Of a stretch of 64,000 bases of DNA, positions 36,216 to 43,046 are shown one piece after another. The stretch is from the NCBI RefSeq assembly GCF_003432485.1, contig NZ_QVNQ01000005.1, positions 186,001 to 250,000 of the forward strand, in the 5' to 3' direction. Numbering within the stretch: the first letter of the stretch is position 1; the number at the start of each line of letters is the position of its first letter. A program made the position numbers and the translations under genes. The notes beneath the pieces are model-generated. The model was not told the origin of the DNA, did no database searches, and saw nothing but the letters and a program-made list of their open reading frames with translations. Source of the DNA: Actinomadura spongiicola. GTDB taxonomy: Bacteria; Actinomycetota; Actinomycetes; Streptosporangiales; Streptosporangiaceae.

Positions 36216-37031
36216 ATGGCGGAGTCGCCGACGTTGACGTACGGCGGTTACCTACGGCTCGATGATCTCCTGTCCTGCCAGGAGCCGCGGACGGAGGCCC
36301 ACGACGAGCTGCTGTTCGTGATCATCCATCAGGTGTACGAGCTGTGGTTCAAACAGATCCTGCACGAGGCCGCGCTGCTGCAGCGCAGGCTGGAGGAGGG
36401 CAACAGCGGCGGGGCGCTGCACACGGCCCGCCGGATCGCCAAGATCCTCAAGACGGTGGTCGGGCAGCTGGACATCCTGGAGACGATGACGCCCCGCCAG
36501 TTCGCCGCCTTCCGCGACGAACTCGGGACGTCCAGCGGGTTCCAGAGCGACCAGTTCCGGGAGATCGAGGCCGTCCTCGGACGGCGCGGGTTCCCGACGT
36601 CGGACCTGCGCGGCGACGAGCGGCTCCGGGCCGCGGTGTCGCGCCCGTCGATGTTCGACTCGCTGCTGCGCTACCTGGCGGGACGCGGATTCGCCGTCCC
36701 GGGCGAGGCGCTCGACCGCGACCCGTCCGCGCCGTGGGAGCCGAACGCGGCGGTGCAGCAGGCGCTCCTCGCCGTGTACGCCGACGAGTCCGGGCCCGCC
36801 GCCGAGGTCTGCGAGGCGCTCGTCGACGTGGACGAGGGCGTCCAGGAATGGCGGTACCGGCACCTGAAGATGGTCGAGCGCACGATCGGCGCGAAGGTCG
36901 GCACGGGCGGGTCGGCGGGCGCCGACTACCTGCGGCGGACCCTGTTCGCGCCCGCGTTCCCCGACCTGTGGGAGGTCCGCTCCCAGACCGAGGCGACCGG
37001 CGCGGAAGGGGCTCCGGTCCATGGCGGGTGA
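36216..37031 (+). CDS. kynA: Tryptophan 2,3-dioxygenase
   Basis: This 271-residue heme enzyme opens the indole ring of tryptophan to N-formylkynurenine. It has the conserved N-terminal YGGYLRLDDLL, the substrate-site helix LLFVIIHQVYELWFKQILHE, the proximal heme His in YRHLKMVERTIG and the GTGGSAGADYLR loop. The ATG at 36216 has GAGGAGG seven bases upstream. An 11-base overlap with the monooxygenase gene shows an operon. A GGTGAT/ATCACC inverted repeat at about 36131-36167 may be an operator. Confidence 0.95.
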   Translation: MAESPTLTYGGYLRLDDLLSCQEPRTEAHDELLFVIIHQVYELWFKQILHEAALLQRRLEEGNSGGALHTARRIAKILKTVVGQLDILETMTPRQFAAFRDELGTSSGFQSDQFREIEAVLGRRGFPTSDLRGDERLRAAVSRPSMFDSLLRYLAGRGFAVPGEALDRDPSAPWEPNAAVQQALLAVYADESGPAAEVCEALVDVDEGVQEWRYRHLKMVERTIGAKVGTGGSAGADYLRRTLFAPAFPDLWEVRSQTEATGAEGAPVHGG

Positions 37032-38373
37032 CGAGCAGGCGGGTGACGAGCAGGCGGGTGACGGACAGCGGGTCGCGATCGTCGGCGCGGGCCTCGCGGG
37101 CTGCCTGCTGGCGGTGCTGCTCGGCCGCCGCGGCGTCCCGGTGACGGTGTACGAGCGGCGTCCCGACCCGCGGATCGCCGGCGCCGAACGCGGCCGCTCG
37201 ATCAACCTGGCGATCTCCGCGCGGGGCCTCGCCGCGCTGGAGCAGGTGGGGCTGCGCGACCAGGCGCTCAAGCAGGCCCTGCCCATGCACGGCCGGATGG
37301 TGCACCCGCGGTCGGGCGGCCGGAACTTCCAGCCCTACAGCGCGGACGGCGAGCGCGCCATCAACTCCATCGGCCGCGCCGAGCTGAACCGGTCGCTGCT
37401 CGAAGCCGCCGAGGCCACCGCGGGCGTCACGCTGCGGTTCTCCCAGCGCGTCACCGGCGTGGACGCCGCCGCCGGGACGATCCTCCTGGACGGCGCCGAC
37501 GCCGAGCCCGCGGACGTCATCCTGGCCGGGGACGGCGCCTACAGCGCGGTCCGCCGGTCCCTCGGCCTCGACGAGGACGCCGACTTCCTGGAACACGGCT
37601 ACAAGGAGCTGACCGTCCCGCCGAAGGACGGCGAGTTCGCGCTCGACCCGGACGCGCTGCACATCTGGCCGCGCGGCACCTCCATGATGATCGCGCTGCC
37701 GAACCTCGACCGGTCGTTCACCTGCACGCTGTTCTGGCCGAAGAGCGATTTCGACGCGCTCGGCACGCCCGAGGAGGTGACCGCGTACTTCGCGCGGCAC
37801 TATCCCGACGTGGCGGGCCTGATGCCCGACCTGGTCGACGACTACCGGCACAACCCGGTCGGGTCGCTGGTGACCGTCCGATGCCGGCCGTGGACCCGGT
37901 TCGGGGACGGCGCCGCCGTGGCGCTGCTCGGCGACGCCGCGCACGCGATCGTCCCGTTCTTCGGGCAGGGCGCCAACTGCGCGTTCGAGGACTGCATCGA
38001 GATCGACCGCTGCCTGACCGAGACCGGCGGCGACTGGAGGCGCGCGCTGTCGCTCTACCAGGACCGGCGCAAGGCCAACACCGACGCGATCGCCGAGATG
38101 GCCCTCGACAACTTCATCGAGATGCGCGACCGCGTGTCGTCCCCCGTCTACCGGGCGAAGCAGGCCGCGACGCACGCGCTGGAACGGCGGCTCGCGGGCC
38201 GCTACGTCTCCCGCTACGAACTGGTGTCGTTCTCGACGATGCCGTACGCGGAGATCCCGGCCCGGATCAGACGGCAGAACCGGATCCTCGCCGCGGCCGT
38301 CGCCGGAACCGCCCTGGCGGGCGCGGCCACCCTCGCCCTGACCGCCCGAGCGCTCCGCCGCCGCGGGAACTGA
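37021..38373 (+). CDS. kmo: Kynurenine 3-monooxygenase with C-terminal membrane anchor
   Basis: This 450-residue FAD enzyme hydroxylates kynurenine. It has the FAD-binding GxGxxG in VAIVGAGLAGCLLAVLLG, NADPH/FAD motif GDAAHAIVPFFGQGANCAFEDC and substrate-site residues of the KMO family. The last 30 residues form a hydrophobic helix (AAAVAGTALAGAATLALTA) before a basic end, as in the membrane-anchored eukaryotic enzymes. The start region encodes a short repeat (AGDEQAGDEQAGD). It overlaps kynA by 11 bases. Neither formamidase nor kynureninase is nearby. Confidence 0.93.
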   Translation: MAGDEQAGDEQAGDGQRVAIVGAGLAGCLLAVLLGRRGVPVTVYERRPDPRIAGAERGRSINLAISARGLAALEQVGLRDQALKQALPMHGRMVHPRSGGRNFQPYSADGERAINSIGRAELNRSLLEAAEATAGVTLRFSQRVTGVDAAAGTILLDGADAEPADVILAGDGAYSAVRRSLGLDEDADFLEHGYKELTVPPKDGEFALDPDALHIWPRGTSMMIALPNLDRSFTCTLFWPKSDFDALGTPEEVTAYFARHYPDVAGLMPDLVDDYRHNPVGSLVTVRCRPWTRFGDGAAVALLGDAAHAIVPFFGQGANCAFEDCIEIDRCLTETGGDWRRALSLYQDRRKANTDAIAEMALDNFIEMRDRVSSPVYRAKQAATHALERRLAGRYVSRYELVSFSTMPYAEIPARIRRQNRILAAAVAGTALAGAATLALTARALRRRGN

Positions 38374-38419
38374 CCGGGGCGTGGGGCGGGCGGCGCGCGG
38401 CCTGTGCCACAGTTGCCGG

Positions 38420-38659
38420 ATGACCGAATCCGGCCCCGACGAACTGCAGTGCTCCGCCAAGGGCTGCCGCGCCGACGCCGTGTGGGCGCTGCGCTGGAAC
38501 AACCCGAAGATCCACACCCCGGATCGGCGGAAGATCTGGTTCGCGTGCGACGAGCACCGGGAGAGCCTGTCGGCGTTCCTCGACCGCCGTGACTTCCTCA
38601 AGGACGTGGTCCCCGTCGCCGACCGCGACACATTCCCGGACACCGACACCCCCACCTGA
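38420..38659 (+). CDS. Small Cys/His-rich conserved actinobacterial protein
   Basis: This 79-residue protein has one C-x4-C (CSAKGC) and a later CDEH, a possible zinc site. The aromatic segment WALRWNNPKIHTPDR is also notable. I recognise it as conserved in actinomycetes but without a proven function (it is sometimes mislabelled). It starts 46 bases after kmo in the same direction, so may belong to that transcript. Confidence 0.75.
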   Translation: MTESGPDELQCSAKGCRADAVWALRWNNPKIHTPDRRKIWFACDEHRESLSAFLDRRDFLKDVVPVADRDTFPDTDTPT

Positions 38660-38781
38660 ACGTCGCCCCGACCTGGCGTCGACCGGACTTCGCATCAGCC
38701 CGACCTCACATCGGGCGAACCTCGCGTCAAGCACGAGTCGTGTCGGGCGGAGCTCGTGGCGGGCAGGGGGGTGTCGGACGG

Positions 38782-38954
38782 GTCAGGGCCTATTTCGAAG
38801 TGGCCTCAGCCCGCGCCGAACGCGTGACCCGCCCGGTGGAGCGACGCCGAAGGCGAGCGGAGCCGGGCGGATCGCGAAGCGATGCGCGTTCGCCCCAGGA
38901 ACGGTCACGCAGCGAGCCGCCAGGCGAGCGAAGTGGGCTGGTCCTGCGAAATTA
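38782..38954. repeat. Dispersed intergenic repeat, copy A
   Basis: First of four copies in the window (others at 45151, 59351 and 59522), all in the same orientation. The core holds mini-palindromes such as CGCCGAAGGCG and ATCGCGAAGCGAT, then CACGCAGCGAGCCGCCAGGC. It ends at the stop codon of the leftward DUF6457 gene. Nothing else is visible in 38660-38781. Confidence 0.88.
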
Positions 38955-39224
38955 CGCGTCGAGGACGGTTTCCGGCGGCGGGGCGGGGGCCTCGGGGGTG
39001 TTCCAGTGCTCGGCCATCTCGGTCAGGCGGGCCGCGGCGTCCCGTGCAGGTGCGCCTCGACCGACGGCGAGGCCGAGCAGGTACGCCGTCAGCGGCGCGC
39101 CCGGCCGCGCGACGCCGTGCGCGACGTCGCGGGCGAGGTCCAGGACCAGGTCCCGGTCGATGTCGCCGCGTTCCAGGCCCAGCTCACGGCAGGCCGCGTC
39201 GATCCAGTCTTCGAGCACCGACAT
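38952..39224 (-). CDS. DUF6457-family small protein
   Basis: This 90-residue, all-helical protein (MSVLEDWIDAACRELGLE, LVLDLARDVAHGVARPGAPL) is of a family found next to mobA in actinobacteria, suggesting a link to molybdenum cofactor use. The function is unknown. It starts 51 bases after the mobA stop in the same operon. Its stop codon is the edge of repeat copy A, so the 3' untranslated region is this repeat. Confidence 0.82.
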   Translation of the reverse strand: MSVLEDWIDAACRELGLERGDIDRDLVLDLARDVAHGVARPGAPLTAYLLGLAVGRGAPARDAAARLTEMAEHWNTPEAPAPPPETVLDA

Positions 39225-39275
39225 GGGTCTCCTCTCTCACGTCGTCCCCGCCGAGACCTGCCCACTCCCGGACGA

Positions 39276-39830
39276 TCAAAGCAGGCGTTCGGCGGCGGCG
39301 AGGTCCTCCGGTGTGTCGCAGTCGTACCAGGCGGGACGGTCGCCCTCGGGCACCGTGACCGGGATGGGGTCGAGCGGCCCGAGAAGGCCGCGCAGGGACG
39401 TGCCCGGGTAGGCGGCGAGCGCGTCCCGTAGCGTTGTCGTGCGCCAGGCCCCGGCGAGCCACTGTTCGCGGCCGTCGCCGTCCACGAGCACGGCCCCGGC
39501 CCGGTCCTTCGCCGCGTCCAGCAGCCGGGCGACGTGGGCGGGACGCAGGAACGGCAGGTCGGCGGCCAGCAGCACCAGCCGGGGCGCGCGCACCTCGGCG
39601 AGACCGGCCCGCAGCGCGGGCACCGGCCCGGCGCCCGGCGGGTCCTCCCGGACGACGACCGCGCCCGGCAGGACGTCCCGCCGCGGCCCCACCACGATCA
39701 GGCGGCCCGCTCCCGCCGCGGCGGCCGCCGACCATTCGAGCAGGGTCCGGCCGCCGACAGGGGCGGCGGGCTTGTCGGCGCCGAACCGGCGGGCCCGGCC
39801 GCCCGCGAGCAGGACCGCGTCGAAGTCCAC
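39276..39830 (-). CDS. mobA: Molybdenum cofactor guanylyltransferase
   Basis: This 184-residue enzyme attaches GMP to molybdopterin. It has the nucleotide-binding signature LLAGGRARRFGADKP, the metal-site region LLAADLPFLRP and C-terminal DCDTPEDLAAAERLL. The GTG at 39830 follows the moaA stop by five bases. It is in an operon with moaA and DUF6457. The Moco product would serve formate dehydrogenase, consistent with fdhD further right. Confidence 0.9.
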   Translation of the reverse strand: MDFDAVLLAGGRARRFGADKPAAPVGGRTLLEWSAAAAAGAGRLIVVGPRRDVLPGAVVVREDPPGAGPVPALRAGLAEVRAPRLVLLAADLPFLRPAHVARLLDAAKDRAGAVLVDGDGREQWLAGAWRTTTLRDALAAYPGTSLRGLLGPLDPIPVTVPEGDRPAWYDCDTPEDLAAAERLL

Positions 39831-39835
39831 CGGGC

Positions 39836-40825
39836 TCAGCCGCCGATCGCCGACATGGGCCGGGACGGTTGCAGGAACGACGGGTCGTCGATGCCGTGCC
39901 CGGCGCGTTTGACCCACACCGCCTTGCGCCAGCGGTCGGCCAGTTCCGCGTCGGTGGCGCCGCCGCGCAGCGCGCCGCGCAGATCAGACTCCTCGACGGC
40001 GAACAGGCAGTTGCGGACCTGACCGTCGGCGGTGAGCCGCACCCGGTCGCACGCGCCGCAGAACGGGCGCGTCACCGATCCGATCACGCCGACGGTCGCC
40101 GGGCCGCCGTCGACGGTGAACGTCTCGGCGGGGGCGCTGCCGCGGTCGTGCTCGATGTCCGGGGCGAGGGTGAAACCCTCCGCCAGCCGGTCGAGGATCT
40201 CGTCGGCGGTGATCATGTCCTTGCGGGTCCAGCCGTGCTGGGCGTCCAGCGGCATCTGCTCGATGAACCGCAGCCGGTACCCGTGGTCGAGGGCGAACCG
40301 CAGCAGCAGGACGGCCTCGTGGTCGTTGACGCCCCGCAGCAACACCGCGTTGATCTTGACGGGGTCCAGGCCCGCGGCCCGCGCCGCCACGAGCCCGGCG
40401 AGGACGTCGTCCAGCCGGTCGCGGTGCGCGAGCCGCCGGAACGTGTCGCGGTCGAGGGTGTCGAGGGACACGTTGACCCGGTCCAGGCCCGCCTCGGCCA
40501 GCGGCCCGGCGAGCCGGTCGAGGCCTATGCCGTTGGTGGTCAGCGAGATCCGCGGCCGCGGCTCCAGCTCCGCCGTGCGCCGCACGATGCCGGGCAGGCC
40601 GCGCCGCAGCAGCGGCTCCCCGCCGGTGTAGCGGACCTCGGTGACGCCGAGCTCCCGGACGGCGAGGCCGACGAGCCGGACCACCTCGTCGTCGGTGAGC
40701 AGTTCCGGCTTCGGCAGCCAGTCCAGCCCTTCCGGGGGCATGCAGTACGAGCACCGCAGATTGCACCGGTCGGTGAGGGAGACCCGCAGGTCCGTCGCGG
40801 TACGGCCGAAGGTGTCGACCAGCAC
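39836..40825 (-). CDS. moaA: GTP 3',8-cyclase (molybdenum cofactor step 1)
   Basis: This 329-residue radical SAM enzyme has the N-terminal cluster CNLRCSYC, the C-terminal second cluster in CGACDRVRLTADGQVRNC and the conserved Gly-Gly C terminus (SAIGG). I choose GTG 40825 because AGGAAGGGG lies five bases upstream and the encoded VLVDTFGRTATDLRVSLTD is the normal start. An ATG at 40888 would add 21 unusual residues. Confidence 0.95.
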   Translation of the reverse strand: MLVDTFGRTATDLRVSLTDRCNLRCSYCMPPEGLDWLPKPELLTDDEVVRLVGLAVRELGVTEVRYTGGEPLLRRGLPGIVRRTAELEPRPRISLTTNGIGLDRLAGPLAEAGLDRVNVSLDTLDRDTFRRLAHRDRLDDVLAGLVAARAAGLDPVKINAVLLRGVNDHEAVLLLRFALDHGYRLRFIEQMPLDAQHGWTRKDMITADEILDRLAEGFTLAPDIEHDRGSAPAETFTVDGGPATVGVIGSVTRPFCGACDRVRLTADGQVRNCLFAVEESDLRGALRGGATDAELADRWRKAVWVKRAGHGIDDPSFLQPSRPMSAIGG

Positions 40826-40965
40826 GGGCGCCCCTTCCTGAAGACCGCCGGCCCTGCTGGTGGGCCGCCGGGGATTACGGTCGATCATTCCAGCCTATTG
40901 CGGTGGTTGACGATCCGTCGCATCACGAGAGACGGTTGCGGTCCGTTCGGCATCAGGGAGGCTGT

Positions 40966-41772
40966 GTGACCACCGCACGGGTTTGGGAGTTCGCGGGGAC
41001 GCGGGGTGCCGTCGCCGCCCGGTTCTGGTCGGCCGCCGAGCCGTGGTACGTCGCCGTTCTCGTGCACGGATACGGCGAGCACCTCGGCCGCTACGGCCAT
41101 GTCGTGGACGTTCTCGTCCGGCACGGCGCCGCCGTCTGCGGCCCCGACCACATGGGGCACGGACGGTCCGCCGGGGAACGCGCCCTCATCGAGGAGTACG
41201 ACGACGTGGTCGCCGACGCGCACACGGTCGTGGAGGCCGCGCGTCGTGACCACCCCGACCTGCCCGTCGTCATGATCGGCCACTCGATGGGCGGGCTGGT
41301 CGCGACCCGGTACGCGCAGGCGCACGACGGCGCCCTCGCCGCGCTGGTGCTGTCCGGCCCGGTCCTCGGCCGCTGGCATGTCGTCGACGAGCTGCTCCCC
41401 CTCGACGAGATCCCGGACACGCCCATCGACACCTCCCTCCTGTCCCGCGACCCGGCCGTCGGGAAGGCGTACACCGAGGACCCGCTGGTCTGGCACGGCC
41501 CCTTCAAGAAACCCACCGTGCGGGCCCTGGACACCGCGCTGAAACGCGTCAACGAGCACGGCTCCCTCGGCGATCTTCCGACCTTCTACATGCACGGCGC
41601 GGCCGACGAGCTCGTCCGGCCCCGGGACACCCGCGTCGGCCTCGACGCCGTCGGCGGCACCGACCTCACCGAGCGCCTCTACCCGGGCGCCCGGCACGAG
41701 ATCTTCAACGAGACCAACAACGAGGAGGTCCTCGCCGACGTCACCGCCTTCGTCGAGGGCGTCCTCACCTGA
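40966..41772 (+). CDS. Alpha/beta hydrolase (monoacylglycerol-lipase-like)
   Basis: This 268-residue serine hydrolase has the HGYGEHLGRYGHV oxyanion segment, nucleophile elbow GHSMGG, acid residue in HGAADELV and catalytic His in GARHEIFNE. The pattern fits bacterial monoacylglycerol lipases and lysophospholipases, with no signal peptide. The GTG at 40966 has AGGGAGG four bases upstream. It is a single-gene unit, divergent from moaA. Confidence 0.92.
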   Translation: MTTARVWEFAGTRGAVAARFWSAAEPWYVAVLVHGYGEHLGRYGHVVDVLVRHGAAVCGPDHMGHGRSAGERALIEEYDDVVADAHTVVEAARRDHPDLPVVMIGHSMGGLVATRYAQAHDGALAALVLSGPVLGRWHVVDELLPLDEIPDTPIDTSLLSRDPAVGKAYTEDPLVWHGPFKKPTVRALDTALKRVNEHGSLGDLPTFYMHGAADELVRPRDTRVGLDAVGGTDLTERLYPGARHEIFNETNNEEVLADVTAFVEGVLT

Positions 41773-41909
41773 ACCACCGTCGTAACGGTCCAAACCTGAG
41801 ATCGCCGACCGGCAACGGTCATCGATCATGCCTTGATGTGCCGCCCGAAACGACCGATAAATCAAGGGACGGCGATCATGCCGTTTCGGGTCGTCACAAG
41901 GAGGTTCGC

Positions 41910-42359
41910 ATGGGCTTACGGGGGTCTCGTCGTCTGGCGGCGGTCACGGGGGCGGCGGTGCTCGTCACCGCTTTGAGCGGAACGGGGGTCGCCTCCGCTC
42001 GCACGTCCGAGATCATCTGCGGGCCGGAGGTCGATCTCGGTCCCGTCGTGTACCAGACGTGCAGCGAAGTCGTCGGATCGTGGAGCACCGGGTACGGCAC
42101 CCAACCGTTCATCTACGCGCGGAACCGCGGGATCGCGGCGACCGACGTGTCCATCACGATCCAGCGGTGGAACCACTCGACGAGCACGTGGGAGACCACC
42201 GCCACCGGTTCGAAGACGCTCGGACCCGGCGGCGACACCCACTTCTTCAGCACGAACCTCGACTGGGCGTGCGGTGGTGACGCCCGCGAGCGCGGCCAGG
42301 CCTCCAGCGAGAGCGAGACCGGAGACTGGTCCGAGGTTCTGGTTCCCGCGGAGTGCTGA
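41910..42359 (+). CDS. Small secreted protein of unknown function
   Basis: This 149-residue protein has a classical Sec signal peptide (RRLAAVTGAAVLVTALSGTG, cleavage near ASA). The mature domain is about 120 residues with four Cys (CGPEV, QTCSE, WACGG, PAEC) likely forming disulfides. The ATG has AAGGAGG at an ideal distance. The upstream 41773-41909 gap contains an inverted pair CCCGAAACG/CGTTTCGGG and a repeated GATCATGCC. I recognise no family. Confidence 0.85.
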   Translation: MGLRGSRRLAAVTGAAVLVTALSGTGVASARTSEIICGPEVDLGPVVYQTCSEVVGSWSTGYGTQPFIYARNRGIAATDVSITIQRWNHSTSTWETTATGSKTLGPGGDTHFFSTNLDWACGGDARERGQASSESETGDWSEVLVPAEC

Positions 42360-42421
42360 TCGAGCGTCGCACCGTCCATCGATTTCCGTCCTCTCACTGA
42401 ACGCGGCCCATGTCGGGCCGG

Positions 42422-42457
42422 CGGCGCCCGTCCTCGTCGTTCCGAGGGCGGGCGCCG
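42422..42457 (+). terminator. Terminator after the secreted-protein gene
   Basis: Fifteen-base arms (42422-42436 and 42443-42457) pair with a single G-T wobble around a six-base loop, 63 bases past the stop. Confidence 0.85.
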
Positions 42458-42570
42458 TCCCGTTCGAACCCCGTCGTGGAGAAATGCGACCCGCCGTGGG
42501 CGAACATCATCTATTCGGTTGTGCACGCGCGTCCCGTCCTGATCTACTGGGTTCCTCGCCCTTCGGAAGA

Positions 42571-42599
42571 GAATTCGCTCCGAGGCCTTCTGCGAATTC
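42571..42599. other. Inverted repeat just upstream of the first Y-like RNA
   Basis: GAATTCGC (42571-42578) and GCGAATTC (42592-42599) flank a 13-base loop, with TTCGGAAG repeated on both sides. It lies 17 bases before the predicted RNA and may be an operator or processing site. The rest of 42458-42570 shows no gene. Confidence 0.5.
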
Positions 42600-42615
42600 G
42601 GAAGGGCCCACAACT

Positions 42616-42766
42616 CCAGAGGGTGCCCGGTGCGCAGATGAGGGATACTTCGAATTGAAATCGAGTGGTTGCGGGTTCGAGTCCCGTCGCCGGCTCACGG
42701 CCGGCGTAGCTCAAAAGGTAGAGCGCTACGTTCCTTCATCGACTTGACCTCGGGCACCACCTCTGG
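42616..42766 (+). ncRNA. Y-RNA-like RNA 1 with circularly permuted tRNA-like module
   Basis: The ends form a helix: CCAGAGG/CCTCTGG (42616-42622 with 42760-42766) then GTGCCCG/CGGGCAC (42623-42629 with 42751-42757). An asymmetric internal loop follows (GTGCGCA facing GACTTGACCT), then GATG/CATC. Inside is a tRNA-like module read in permuted order. First comes the T arm (42671-42687, loop TTCGAGT), then the acceptor strand CGCCGGC, a 5-base loop closing what would be the tRNA ends, and GCCGGCG. Last are U8-like T and the D arm GCTC-AAAAGGTA-GAGC (42709-42724). This is the design known for bacterial YrlA RNAs, which tether to Ro/Rsr proteins. It lies directly upstream of rsr. Confidence 0.87.
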
Positions 42767-42782
42767 CATAACTGAACACGCA

Positions 42783-42893
42783 CCTCCCGGTGCGCAGGCG
42801 AACGGATACTTCGAGGTTCGATTCCTTGTGGCCGCTCGTGCGGCTATCGCCCTATTGGCAGGGCAATCCGTGCGCCGACTTGATCTCGGGAGG
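42783..42893 (+). ncRNA. Y-RNA-like RNA 2 with circularly permuted tRNA-like module
   Basis: The architecture matches RNA 1, but the stems differ in sequence. The end helix is CCTCCCG/CGGGAGG (42783-42789 with 42887-42893), followed by the identical internal loop GTGCGCA facing GACTTGATCT. Next is GGCG-AA-CGGAT paired with ATCCG-TG-CGCC (42797-42807 with 42866-42876). The T arm is 42812-42828 (loop TTCGATT). A seven-pair acceptor (42829-42835 with 42840-42846) is closed by a TCGT loop, and the D arm is GCCC-TATTGGCA-GGGC (42849-42864). Compensatory changes between the two copies, with an unchanged internal loop, support a functional RNA. Confidence 0.87.
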
Positions 42894-43015
42894 GAGCACA
42901 TACCTCGCGGGTGACGCGTGAACAGGCCCCCCGATACCCCTTGGTCAACCTGGGTGCCCGGTTCGTGTCATTCCGTGGCCGCGGCTTGATCTTTGTGCCC
43001 TTTCACGACGCCAAA

Positions 43016-43040
43016 GGCTCCCTCCATTCGGAAGGGAGCC
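43016..43040 (+). promoter_or_regulatory. Hairpin sequestering the rsr ribosome-binding site
   Basis: GGCTCCCT (43016-43023) pairs with AGGGAGCC (43033-43040). The 3' arm contains the only Shine-Dalgarno-like sequence (AAGGGAG) ahead of the rsr ATG at 43047. Folding would therefore block translation, implying control of Ro synthesis. Confidence 0.6.
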
Positions 43041-43046
43041 CCATTC

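Noticed and set aside
42661..42865. Ordinary or permuted tRNA genes, or tRNA pseudogenes
   Set aside because: The T arm precedes the D arm and no anticodon stem-loop can be formed. The flanks pair into a long helix with a conserved internal loop in both copies, which fits Y RNAs better than broken or permuted tRNAs.
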